DNA of 64,000 nt, taken from positions 434,001-498,000 of the forward strand of contig HG738137.1 in assembly GCA_000499405.2 (NCBI GenBank). Reading direction: 5' to 3'. A program made the translations under genes and the position numbers. This document shows, piece by piece, positions 24,651-36,802 of this stretch (its first letter is position 1; each line of letters opens with the position of its first letter). Origin of the DNA: Onchocerca volvulus. Lineage: Eukaryota; Nematoda; Chromadorea; Rhabditida; Onchocercidae. Below the pieces are notes generated by a model. The model searched no databases. It saw only the letters and a program-made list of their open reading frames with translations, and was not told where the DNA came from.

Positions 24651-27600
24651 AATGAGTAGCATATTTTTATGAAACGAGCGCCAAATTTTGTTGCTCAAAT
24701 ATTTTGCTAAAAATGCTAATGAAGAGAGAGAAGTAACTTTCTAATGTTCGATCCATTATCAAGTTCAAAAGCTTTATCATATCATAATTAACTTCAAACT
24801 TTATCCTTCAATCTGAATCACTAAAAATCTTAAGCAACGATTAGATGGATTAGAATTGAAAGCTTAATTTTTGGCATCATCATCCATTATTTTCCGCAAA
24901 AAAAAAAAAAAAAAAATAAATGTAAAGCAAAACTGAAATTAACAAAATTTTCGAGGACTACATTTTAATTTCATATCTTAGAAATTTAATTTTTATTTTT
25001 CGCTCTTTTTTTTCGCTCGAATTTCGGAAAAGAAATTACTAACTTCGGAAGTTCTTGAGAAAAATAAAAACTGCAAGATTTGATACTTTCTGTCATTTTG
25101 TTGATATGACCGATGGAGGAAAGGTATGAGTGCATTTTGTAAAAATTAAGTGCTAAATGCGTCCTTTTAATATTGTCAAATATTTCATCTTTCCCTCTTT
25201 CTTCGTCTTTTGAAATAAATTTTTGTTTTTTTTTTATTTTTATCATTCAATTTAACATTTGACCTTTGGATCATACAAATGATTTATGATTGTTTACTTC
25301 TGTGGTTGATTAAATTTCGAAGGAGTTCAATTGAATTTCTGGTAATGATGAGACTGAACATATGATTGTTATGATGTCTAACTTTGAAATATTAATTGAA
25401 TAGAAATTCAATCATATCATAGAATGGTATCTTGGCAAGAATATTAATATTTCAAAATTAGAGTTATAAAATCAGTAAAAATTATCATTTGTAATCTAAG
25501 GAGCAATGATAAAGTTCGATAAGTCACTTTTTACCCGACAAAAATAGATGAAAGTATCAATCATTAAATGAAATGAGAGGTAAATTATTTTTCTAACGAG
25601 AATGATCATTAATTTCCTTTTTTTTCACTTAAAATTTAGTTTTTTAATTGAATGTATGAAAGAAATGGAAGTTAGCATAATCCCGGGGTTGAATTCTGCG
25701 ATTGTTTAAGATGACAATAGTTTTTTACGACAAAATTTTTTCAATCTAAATTTCAGAAATTATCAATACATATTTACATTGTAAATTAATGTAACTGAAT
25801 TTTAGGCTTTATTTTATTTAAAAAATAATTTTTTTATTTAATGCTTCTCAGAAAAGAATACAACCATTGCTTTTTCATGACAAAATTGCTATGGATTGAT
25901 TATTGTTGCTAATTTCGATTTCTTTTTTTCTAACAGTTTTGAAATAATAACAGCCATTTAATTTCATCTAATATTTGTGGATTCCAAAAATGATGCAATA
26001 TTATCTTCAAAAAGATGTTATAAATAGGTTTTTCACGTTTTCTACCAATCTTTTTATATTGAAAAAAAGAAAAAAATGCTAATGAATGTAATTGTTTTAA
26101 TCAAAGCATCTAAAATTACTATCATTCATTTAAGATTAGCAATACTATTATTCACAAGGAAATAAAATAAGTAATCGTTAATTTGTATCACTTTGACTAA
26201 AATAAGTTTCAGTATCAAATACTCAAAAAAAATCAAAAGGTTTATTCTGAGGGAGACGGAGTATGCTTTTTTTTTTGTTTTTTTTTTTTCATTGTGCAGT
26301 ATGAATTTTACATAAATGAAGCAAATTGTATCACTTTGACTAAAATAAGTTAATTATGGTCTGTAATTTTTATAATATTTTTATCTTGATTGTTATCACA
26401 GGAAAACAATAACTAGTACTACAATTTCGATTATTACTATTACTCTAACAATCGGTAGAATTGATTTCATTCAGTTGCTGATGAAATATCTTTCCAAAAT
26501 TCACGTGAAATAATCTATCGACCAATTTTCAGATTTTATAAGTTCCAAATTTGTTGACGAGCATTAATTAATTAGATATCATGAATATTTTTTTTTTTCA
26601 ACGCTATATAGACAATCGTTCATAAATATTTCGTAAACAATTGAGAGTTGAGAAAGATACACGATGTTCATCTCTTACAATGATTGTCTCGATAGTATTT
26701 CATCCATAAATCATCGATAGTGATAGTTGATAATGGTAACTGTTTAACAGTACTGTATCAGTACTGTATGATGGATGAGGATCAATGAAAATATAAAAAA
26801 TCATTTTCTCTTTCGAATTCTTTATCATTTTTTAGTTCCATTTTTTTCTCACTAAAAACTCAACTCCATTTAATCACTTGTTTTATTACAGTACGGAAGC
26901 ATTTTCAACTACCGTATTATATCCATTAATAATCGGAAGAATTTCTCGAAATTCTGATAGACTAAAAAGATGGCTACTTCGATTTTTCGATTAAATTAAT
27001 TGTTAAATTAAAACTTAATCAATATTAGTTAAAATCTTGATAGTAGTTGATAAATAATCAAAATTAATTAGCACTGTAATCATCTTTGGAAAAATTAATA
27101 TCTTGGAAAGGCTGAACAAGAACGATATATATTGTAATCCTGAATTTACGGAAAGTTCTTTAGTATTTCTTTCATTCGAGATTCCCGAGCTGATATTGAA
27201 TTTTCTGATGGAAGTACAAAGACCAGTAAGTCTATAGTTTAGAGATAAATAATGTTTGTAAATAATAATCTAACGTTATCGATAAAAGATATAATTACAT
27301 ATGCTATGTAAGTGTTTGTCTTAACGTGTAGTTTTTCATTTCAAACTAAATTTCTGTAATAAATTTTCTTCATTCTGTTTATATTTTCTATTTATTGCTA
27401 TAAATATTTTTCCCTTAACCAAAAATATTATTTCCAACTTTTAATAAATCACGTGTTTGTGCCAAAAAAGGAAATAAATTTTCAGTATTTTCATTTTATT
27501 AAACATTTGTAGCAATAAATGGAAAATATAAACATATTATTAAATACTTAAAATTCCTTCTTCTACGTCTAGTTCTTTTCCTTTTGCTGATTGTCAACAA

Positions 27601-27821
27601 TCAAATTTGTTTACATTTTTGTTTTCCTAAATTTTCAAAGTTTTCAAATTTTTCTTCAAATTTTATTCGAAAATTGCGCAATTTTTCAATAAAAAATTGT
27701 TTTATTTACTAATGCATAGGTGGTTGGTAGCAGCAATAAATCATTATGAGGAAGTATTTAAGTATTTTCATCCGATTTATTACCTAAAAGATAACAGTTG
27801 GCAATGAACGATATCAGTAAG

Positions 27822-28062
27822 GCAATCATCATTATTACGATCATTATCATCATTATTATTATCATTATATAGTCCATAATGTAACGATATAAATAAAACA
27901 AAATATCATCATTGCCATTATCATGATCATTACCATCATTTTTAAAATTATTATCATCGTTCGAAACTAGTGTCAATTAAATACAACAGCAATGTTAATG
28001 ATCATCATTACTATCACTATTTTCATTATCATTGCTATCATCGCCATCATCATCATTAATAA
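27822..28062. repeat. degenerate ATC/ATT triplet repeat
   Basis: About 240 bp dominated by CAT/ATT trinucleotides on the plus strand (ATCATCATT, TTATCATC and similar), interrupted by unique sequence. The minus-strand Asp/Asn/Ile ORF across it is a product of the repeat. Confidence 0.8.
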
Positions 28063-29822
28063 CAATCAGCAGCCATATCGAGCAATATAACAGCAAGTGA
28101 TACGAGTATCAACTTAACCTGTTTCGATCATTCCCACCCCTTTCAAACTTCAGCATTCCTTACCTCCCGGTAAGTGATCATTTGTTTATATACGTATATA
28201 CTATCTGTTTGTTCATTCATTTGTCTTTTTCGAGGTTAAAATGAAATATCCCGGGTATCGGGTAAAGACGGGAAAAGAGACGAGAAGATAAAGATGGCAG
28301 GGCAGGAATGGAATGATTATCTCTTTTGCCTTATCAATTAACAATTTGTCGTATAAACACCCACAAATAACAACAGTAAATTTGTGGAATGTGATATTTA
28401 TCGTTCCTTCTTCTTTCCACTCTTTTCCATTTTATTTGGTTGCGTTCACAATCAGGCGGCTTGTCACCAAATTATCATTCTCATTTCATTCTTTTCATTA
28501 CTGCATTCCACTTTTCATAAATAATTAATTCCAATTAATCAAACGTACATAAATTGAGCAAATTATTATGTATTTCCGCGTAGATAAAATTGATTATTCG
28601 GTTTTTCATTTTTTTTTTCCTGACCTTTTGATGCATAATTTCTTCACACACAATTTATAAAAAATTTATTTTATGATAAGAAAAGAATTCCTATATCACA
28701 TGAAGTCATTAGCGATGATATCTAAGGAGAAGGTATGTTTTCAGTAAGCATGATATTATCATTGCAAACTGAAAACAGACGATAATTCTGCTTCTTTCTT
28801 TCATGTTATATGAAAGCTGTTCATACCAACTTTAATCTTCAAATGATTGATAGTTTAAATGATATCATCGAATGATAGCATCAATTTACGAAGAAATTGT
28901 TGGAATATTTGTATAATTAGCTTCATGCATATATAATATTCCTAAAACAAATCTATGACATGATATTTCTCTTCAGCTATCGTAAATTTAGTCTCAAATT
29001 TCCTTCCAATACATGTTGCTCATATAGTTTATTTGAATTACTCAACTGAAAATGCGTTGGAATTAGGCTTGCCGATTGATGAAGTGAGATGATTAAAAGC
29101 ATCGCGTAGTTAAAAGAAAACATACGCATCAATTTGTAATTTAATTTATTTGCATATATCTCATTTCACATTATGAAAAATCATTCGTTGTTTGAATAAT
29201 TAATAAATTATTAAAATTTCAGGCCCTTAAAGTTTCAAATTTTCAATTCTAAATTTCAGATCCTCAAACTCTTCCTATAAGCGATCTATCGCCAGAAGTA
29301 AATCTTTTATTTATCGACGTACTGTATATATTTATGTGTAAATGTACGCACGTAGATAACAACACGTCGATTTATATCATTTACGACTATTTCCTGCTTT
29401 TCGCCTAATATTTCTGAATTTATTACAAATTTTTGCAATAACTTTTAGTGAGCTTCATCTACTCATATTTTCTCGAAAATTGAACGTGTGTATCGATCTA
29501 ATCGAGAATCGAAGACCGAGAAATATTGCTATCAATAAGTAATCATCAAAAGGCATAACGAAAAAAATAAAAATAAATTTGGTTTGGAAAAAAAAAAATA
29601 AAATGAGCGAGACAAGCTTAGCTGATCTAAGTGATCATCGATCGATCGATGTTTAATCATCAAATATAATAAAATGATGGAACAAAAAGAACGATGAATT
29701 TTGCAATAAATTTAAATGAGAAATGTCTCATTTTAGTTTAGAAAATTAGCAATCAATTCTTATTATTCCTATTATTATTGCAATTAATAATAATAACAAG
29801 ATTAATAAATACACCAATCAAT

Positions 29823-29886
29823 CATATCAACGACAAAACATCAATATCACGTGTCATATCAACGACAATAACGTCAATATCACGTT
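29823..29886. repeat. 32-bp tandem duplication
   Basis: Two adjacent 32-bp units, each starting CATATCAACGACAA and ending CAATATCACGT. The first unit ends in a full CACGTG palindrome; the second has CACGTT. Confidence 0.8.
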
Positions 29887-30253
29887 AACGATTATTATTG
29901 CAACGATTGAACGTTTTGATTATTCGAAATATTTCTTTTTTGAAACGCTTCTTCCTTCCTTTTCTTCTTCCTAATCGACGAGAAACGACGACGACAACGA
30001 GGACAATTTTCCGGCTGCTATCATTCCGATTGAAAGAGAAACAAGAAAAGGTTGAAAGGGGAAAAAAAGAAAAATTTTTTTGTATGATCGTATGCGAAAA
30101 TTGGAAATTTCTAATTGAGCGTTTGCGCGCGCGCATAAGATCACGGCAAAAGATTACGGTGAAGAAAAGTTCTTCCAATTCAGCTCTTTTTCCTGGTGCT
30201 ATCTGACGATTAATTAACTGATTGAACCGACTGAATTTGCTCTGTTCATTACT

Positions 30254-30322
30254 AGCACTGTTATTATTATTATTATAACATTACTACTACCATTATTATT
30301 ACTATTATTATCATCATTATCA
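30254..30322. repeat. ATT/ACT triplet repeat
   Basis: Run of TTA/ATT triplets with ACT and ATC variants, a simple repeat upstream of the secreted LDLa gene. Confidence 0.8.
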
Positions 30323-31511
30323 CTTCGACCATTCTCAACAGCCATCTTTACCAAACAATCTTTAATCGAATTATTTTTGTTGACTGTTTCATTTTCATCC
30401 TGTCAACAACGGCACATTCAGGAGAACTAGAATAACCAGAATTATTCCAGATTTTTTCCGATTCGTTTGTAGAATATTCAGAATTTGTTTCTACTATACC
30501 GTTACTACTTATATTACAATTACTTGCGCCATCACTATTATTTGCTCATAGTATTATATTATTCAATTTGGAATAAATTTCTAGAGAATTGATATTCAAC
30601 ACAGAAATATTCATTATTTCCTATTTTGAATTTCAACTAGTACGGATCACTTAACGATATTATTTGATACTGCTATTTGTGATATTCAATTCAGAAAACT
30701 TGATTTTTTATTGTCTGGCACTTGCTTTTATAAGGCAAAGGTTCTAAAACTTCTCCATATTTTCTTGCAAAATTTCGCTTTTTTCCATTTGATTTAGGAA
30801 AAAAAAATAAACAATATAAATTGGTTTATTTGTTGTAAAATATTTGGATATTGTGTGTGGTTAAACAACAGATTTGACAAGAAATCAGTCCTTTTTCTCT
30901 TTACCTAATCACTTATTTGCATTCGAACTATTTGTTGTTTTTGAACTGTCAACGATTCTTCCTTCTCATTCATTCTAATTTTTTATATTTACTTACTGCT
31001 TTTCTTGCTGCTTCTACCATTCAGTTAATCTTCTTCGGCCTAAATGAACTAAATTAGCATTTCTGTGAAATTATTTGCTAACTTTTGGAATTTTGGTATG
31101 TTTTTGGAAATCGATTGAATAAATCAATTGAAGTCGAAAAGCTAATATTAATCGGATTTTAAAATTGGTTTGTAATAATATTTGAGAAAATATTTTTGCA
31201 TAATAATACATATTGCTCTGTATTCCACTACTACTATCCTACTAGAAATCCTGATATTTTATCCCGCGATACTATTTTTAAACGGATAAACAAATGCCCA
31301 AGGATTTCAAACTAAATTAAATTAAAAGCAAATTATCTCCAAAAAGTGTACAGTAAGCTGGCTGTAAAACGATAATAATAAAATCAAATTATTTTTCGAA
31401 AACGAAAAAAAACGAAAAACAAAACAACAATTAATAAAAAACAATTAATTAAGATAATATAGAAAATAAAAAAGGAACAAAACTGCTTATGCTAGCGATA
31501 AACTAAACCCA

Positions 31512-34500
31512 ATGCGGGTTCGATGCCTGCCAACAACCGTTATTATTACTCTTTTTCTGTTGCTAGCCGGTATATCATTTCCGAAACGCAAATTATATCC
31601 AACAGTGATAACTATGGCCGTTAACGCTGCACCAGTAATCAATGCACAGTCAATGATATCCAGTGATTTGGACAATTTACGCAGGTATTATTTTGTTTTA
31701 TTGAAATATTATCATAATGAGAAATGGGAGAAGTTACCTTGCTTATCAGAAAGCAACGCTCATAACAACCATCCCATTGATTTGTAAAAATCGGAGAGGA
31801 TATTTTGAACAAATTTCAATTCTTTCTCGTTTCTCTTCTTCTGTCCTTTGCTTCTTAATATTTCAAGAATTTTGAACTCGTTTATTAGATTTTTTTCTTC
31901 ATCATTAGCGCTATTTTCGACGAAGAAGTAAATGCTTAAATTTACACCTTGCAATTATAAAATGACTTATTGTAAAATAACTTATTTAAAAAAAATTGTA
32001 AAATAACTTACTCAAAAATTATAAAATAACTTATTCCATAATTCCCACAATCACGCATCAAAATAATAGTTAATCAAATCGGAATTATCGTGAAAATTTT
32101 AAATGGCCGGTGAAAACAAGTTGTTAAGGTAATGATGAAAACAATTGTGCAACACTATATCTTACCCTTCATTTTACGTAATTTTTGAGTTATCCTTCAT
32201 TTTACATAATTGTAGAATAAATTTCTTGGATAAATAGTAATCACTTATTAATCAATAATCAGAAATCATTAATCATTAAGTAATTTCCTAATTTTTTTTA
32301 TTCTTTGCTTTTTTTTTATTTTTCTTTTCTCATTCGTCCTCCTCCTCATTTTTTTTTCTCCAGCAACATTATTATTTCATTGTTTTATTTTTTTAAGATT
32401 TAAAAATAAATGAATTTTTTTTAGAATAAGCACAAAAAAAGGAAAAAAAAAAACTAGATTTAAATAAATGAAATTTTACAGATCGATAGCAGTATTACGC
32501 CATGCGGTCGGTAACTCAATTGCCGGTTCAGTGCTTCGTTTACCTTCATCACAGGTTTCATTTTTTTTGAATTTTAAAATTCGCATTTTTTTTTCGAAAA
32601 TTATTCTTATCTATCAAAAGAAATAAAACAATGATCAAAATACGATAATAATTTATGAATGAAACCAAAGTTTACTTTACTTTCCAAGTATATCATACAT
32701 ATAATATTTATTGTTTGTTATCAATTTAACAAAAATAATAGTTTTTTTTTTCCTTTGCAAATGCAAAAAAGAAAAAAAAAAGAAAGAAAAAAAATTTCGA
32801 TATTATCACTAAAGACAATCTGTTGATTGATAGTCACTGATTGCTGTCCCTTTTTTACAATCGTAATATATCAGTAACAGGTAACTAAACCTGCCGAATG
32901 AGAATGGCCCGAATAATATTGACGACATGATGGCTGTTGCTATCATCGTTTCGTATCGTATCTTTCAATTTAAATTTACACATCTCTTTAGAGACACTCT
33001 GTAAACGCATACCAAACAAAATATATCATATTTTAAAGCATCAAATAATTTTATAAATTAGAAGTATAAAAAAAATGAAACGAAAATCCATCTTGTTTAA
33101 TGCTTAACCGGATTATAACAATCGATTGATACATTATTATCCTTATCACTGTTTTATTGCCGGATCGATTAATTTCATCATTTCAAAAATTATCTAGCGA
33201 CAGTTTTTTTTTTTTTTTTTTAGGTTAATCATCAATCTAGTTGAACATTTTGAATTAAACGTAGTAATTTATATTAGCTTACTTAGAATTTCAGATAGAT
33301 ACTAAAAATGATTTTAATAATATCAAAAATTATTAAACTCGAAAAATCTAAAACAATTAAGACGAAGAAATTAAACTGGTAAGTTTTAATTCAGAGAGAA
33401 AAAAAAAAATTATATATTGTAATATTGATTTGTTCCCATCTCTTCTCATTCTAATCAAATTTTCATAAATTTTTTAAAAATATTTGATGGGTAAATAATA
33501 AATTGAATTGGATAAAAAATTTTTAATTCTACGTATAAAACTTTCACATTAATATAAAGTTAGAACAAATAAATCCCTACTTCTTATAATATCATGCAAG
33601 AAATTTATTATTTTCTCTTTTCTGTGAAATTTGTCATCACAAAATGGTTAGATTTTTTAACAAGAAAATGATACATATATAATAACTGTTTGAGGTAGAA
33701 TTAAACTTTTTATTCAATAAAAACAAAAAAATTCGAGTAAAATATTTGCAACAATGTCATCTTTTTAAAATTATTCTTAAATCAGCATCGAAATTTCTTT
33801 TTTAAGTTTCTTTAAAAAAAAAAAAAAAATGAGAAATAACTCGTTTTAAGCATAAATTTGTCGATTTTCTAGTTTCCATATGAATAGATTAATTTTAAAT
33901 TAATCGAATTCTTTGATATAGAAACGAATAATCTAATGAATTGATTCAAAATTTCAAATGCAAACCTTAAAGTTATCTTCATTTTATAATCTTATAGGAT
34001 CTTATCTTACAATCATATAATCTTATAATCGTGAATCTTCGAATTCATATTTTTAAATTATAAGATTCGGTGACTAAAGCTAACTTTTGAAAATATAAGA
34101 GAAATTTGGTTACTCTTTGAAAGAATCCTTTTTGAAAGCTCTTAAGAATTTCAAAATTTATTCAAAAATTTCAAAATTTATAACCAGTTATTTTTTGACG
34201 CAGTTAAATTCAGAACTTGAAACGAATAAATTTTAAAAAATTAAATTTTAAAATTTAGTTTTCATACGTGACAGAATTCGATATCTAATTGATTTATATA
34301 TTCATCGAATGTCAATTGATCACATTACAGGTTAATGAAATTAATTAGTATTACGCTATAGTAAATATCATTCTCTTTAATTTTTAGATATATTTATCTT
34401 TCTTAGTGCTACTTCCTTTTCTTTTTTTTTTCCTGATCGTAAGTTTTTAAATAATTTTTTATCGCATAACACATTTCTGTTTCGGTTTTTAAAATCAAAG

Positions 34501-36762
34501 TTGTAATGGCCGGGAGAAATTTGTTGAATTAGGATTTTTCTATCCTTTTTCGGATAAGAATAATTCGAAACACTTCTTTGAAGTTTATTTTAAGTTTAAG
34601 TATTTTTGTTTTAAAATTTAAATAATTAAAATTTACAGCGCCATCGAGATGCACCATTGAATGGACGACGAGGCGATTCATCAGAAGCTGCCATACTAAA
34701 TGTTAAAGCCGATATCAGGTACTGAACAACAGTTAATTATCTTAAACTTTATTAATTAAATTTTAAAATGGCAAAAAAAGAAAAGGTAAGGAAAATTTGC
34801 ATGAATTATGGGAAATGAATGGACAGATATGTGTTAGTTTGTTGTATTTGCGACATTACTGTATGAATATGAGACTGTGCCAGAATGAGATACAGTAATT
34901 CCTGAACTATGACTTTATGCAAACTTGATCATAATTTGAAATAGGCTAATTCATTAAATTTTGAATGTCATGGATTCATTCCTAATTTAAGAATAGAAAT
35001 GATTGCTGTAATTGCAGAAGGATGAACGAAGCAGATGTTGATCAATTTGACGACGATTTTGAAGATGACGAAAGGCTCATGCAAGCCGATCGACCATCAA
35101 TCATTCACACGACACGACATTTCAGGCAACGCAAAAGAAGAAAAGGTATCTGTAATCAGAGTGGATTATCACAAGTTTTCATAAAATATTTTATTCAAAT
35201 TCAAATTCTCTCTTAGACTAATTAATTATGTCCAGAAGTTTTGGAACTGTTAAAGAACTTTAAATAAGTTCAACGTATAAGGATGTGACTCATTGCCAGG
35301 ATGGTAGCTTTGTTTTTTTTTCCTGTGAAATGATTCTTGAGAATTGGTACCACTGAGAGCCTAGTTTTGATTTCAATCTTTTCAGGCAAATTGATGGAAA
35401 AATTTAAATAGTCGATAATTTAAACTTTAAGAGAAATTTGTGTCAGTATCTCAATTTATTTATGATGGCTAAGTAAGATAGAGTAAGACGGCAATTAAGA
35501 TAAATTATGATAATTAGAAATTTAAGAATTGTCTGGTCATTTTCAGTAGCAATAAATATATATTGACGCTTTACGCTGAATGTAATCATTGATTGACGTA
35601 ATGGCGTCAAGTTATCAACTCTTAATTAACGGATTATTGATAATTCAAAACACTGGTTAAAGCATAAAAATTTTTCAATTAAAATTCATTTAAAAAAATC
35701 AAAATGCTTCAGTGATAAGCTTTCAATATCGGCAAACAATTCACCCCGATAACGATATCAATAAATTCCTTTCCCACATGTGTATATCAACATATGCTAG
35801 CAAATTTGATAACAATTAATTGGTAATCAGTAATAATACGTCTATAAATTTTAGACATGCATTCAGCTGATAAATTTACTCCTAATATAATATTTTATCA
35901 ATCATTACAATCAGTTAAATTCCATTTCTCATATACTATATAACTCTTGACAATATCATCCATATATGCGATCTTATCACAAAAATCTTCAAGGACAATA
36001 ATAATTTGAAATTTGACATCAAATCTGTCCCAATTTGGAATTTTATTTGTAGCAATGTGATAATAAATCTCCAGAAGATATTTCGGATGCATTTTAGAAT
36101 ATTACTTCAAATTTTGGATTAGCTCGATTGTTAGTTCGAAATAAAAGAATTATGGCAAGTCTTTTGAAGGAGTTTCAAGCATTTCATGTCATTTTCAGAG
36201 CAAAATGAATAATGAAGTTTACTTTAAACGATGAGTTATTTTCCTGCAACGATTCGCCAAGCTCAAAAAATCGTTTTATTAGTACCAAATCGATTATTCA
36301 TTATGCTGAATTCCAGGCTGTGGTGCCTCAAGGCATGGCCATCAACAAATGTTATGCCCAACACGAAGCTCACATCATTACGATGTTTGTATAACATCGG
36401 AACAACTATGCGATGACATCGTTGATTGTCCCGGTGGCGAGGATGAAAATCCATCAAATTGTCTCTTTTATAAATCTGTAAGTTTTTGCTAATATTTACA
36501 AAAAGTTTAATATTCTTTATATCAAGAATTTACCGCACTATCAAAGTTATAAATTTTTAGCATAATATTAAAACTTTTATTTAATTTATTCCTTGTTTAC
36601 CTTCTTTTTGTTTTCTGGTGCTAAAATTTTCGAATTTTTCGGACAATTTATCAAAATTTTCAACAAATTTTCCAGATGAAGGACCAACTGAAACATATTT
36701 ACAACACTGTGCTTCTATTAGCCGATCACGCTGCGGGTCAAAACAATCATCGTGAACTGTAA
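31512..36762 (+). CDS. secreted LDLa-domain pro-protein, HEN-1/Jeb-like
   Basis: Small secreted pro-protein of 233 aa. Six exons: 31512-31684, 32482-32554, 34639-34718, 35018-35145, 36317-36477 and 36676-36762 (702 nt, all phases match). Residues 1-22 form a signal peptide (TVIITLFLLLAGISF core). An Arg/Asp-rich propeptide ends in an acidic run and a polybasic furin-type site (RQRKRRK, 145-151). One LDL-receptor class A module follows at once, with cysteines 153, 165, 176, 183, 189 and 200 and the calcium-type motif CDDIVDCPGGEDE. The last exon adds a helical tail (MKDQLKHIYNTVLLLADH) ending NHREL. C. elegans HEN-1 and Drosophila Jelly belly, ligands of the ALK receptor, are secreted proteins with one LDLa. 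Layout and size suggest the same class, but I cannot align full sequences, so orthology is inference. Other small LDLa proteins are the alternative. Confidence 0.8.
31955..32036. repeat. AAAATAACTTA short tandem units
   Basis: Four spaced copies of a unit close to TAAAATAACTTAT (first copy has TGACTTA) in intron 1 of the LDLa gene. Local duplication of intron sequence; no function is evident. Confidence 0.7.
32555..34638 (+). other. large intron 2 of the LDLa gene
   Basis: A 2.1-kb intron, AT-rich, with only short open frames and no transposon signature noticed. It may hold regulatory elements for a restricted expression pattern, which is conjecture. Confidence 0.5.
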
Positions 36763-36796
36763 CCAACTTCATAAGGAGACTTACGAGTCCTCATAT

Positions 36797-36802
36797 AATA
36801 AA
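36797..36802 (+). terminator. poly(A) signal of LDLa gene
   Basis: AATAAA 34 nt after the TAA stop of the LDLa gene, a typical short nematode 3' UTR, supporting the choice of last exon. Confidence 0.65.

Larger units (their letters stand above)
24660..31510. other. gene-poor intergenic region, about 6.8 kb
   Basis: No exon chain was found on either strand. The region holds a 26-bp exact direct repeat (26183 and 26326), an ATC/ATT triplet field (27822-28062), a 32-bp tandem pair with an E-box (29823-29886), a GC-richer island with a short GCGCGCGC run near 30126, and ATT repeats at 30254-30322. Overlapping sense and antisense ORFs near 29.9-30.2 kb look low-complexity. Given its position, the right part may be cis-regulatory DNA for the secreted LDLa gene. 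Confidence 0.45.

Noticed and set aside
27758..27976. Asp/Asn/Ile-rich minus-strand ORF
   Set aside because: Translation of the degenerate ATC/ATT triplet repeat.
29885..30206. Overlapping sense and antisense ORFs of about 100 codons
   Set aside because: Both are low-complexity and charge-biased, overlap each other completely, and have no splice partners or recognisable motifs.
31500..31540. GGTTCGATGCC resembling a tRNA T-loop
   Set aside because: No acceptor stem, D-arm or anticodon arm could be folded around it; it lies in the signal-peptide exon of the LDLa gene.
35898..36092. 64-codon minus-strand ORF in intron 4 of the LDLa gene
   Set aside because: Length is within chance expectation; no poly(A) signal, splice partner or domain.
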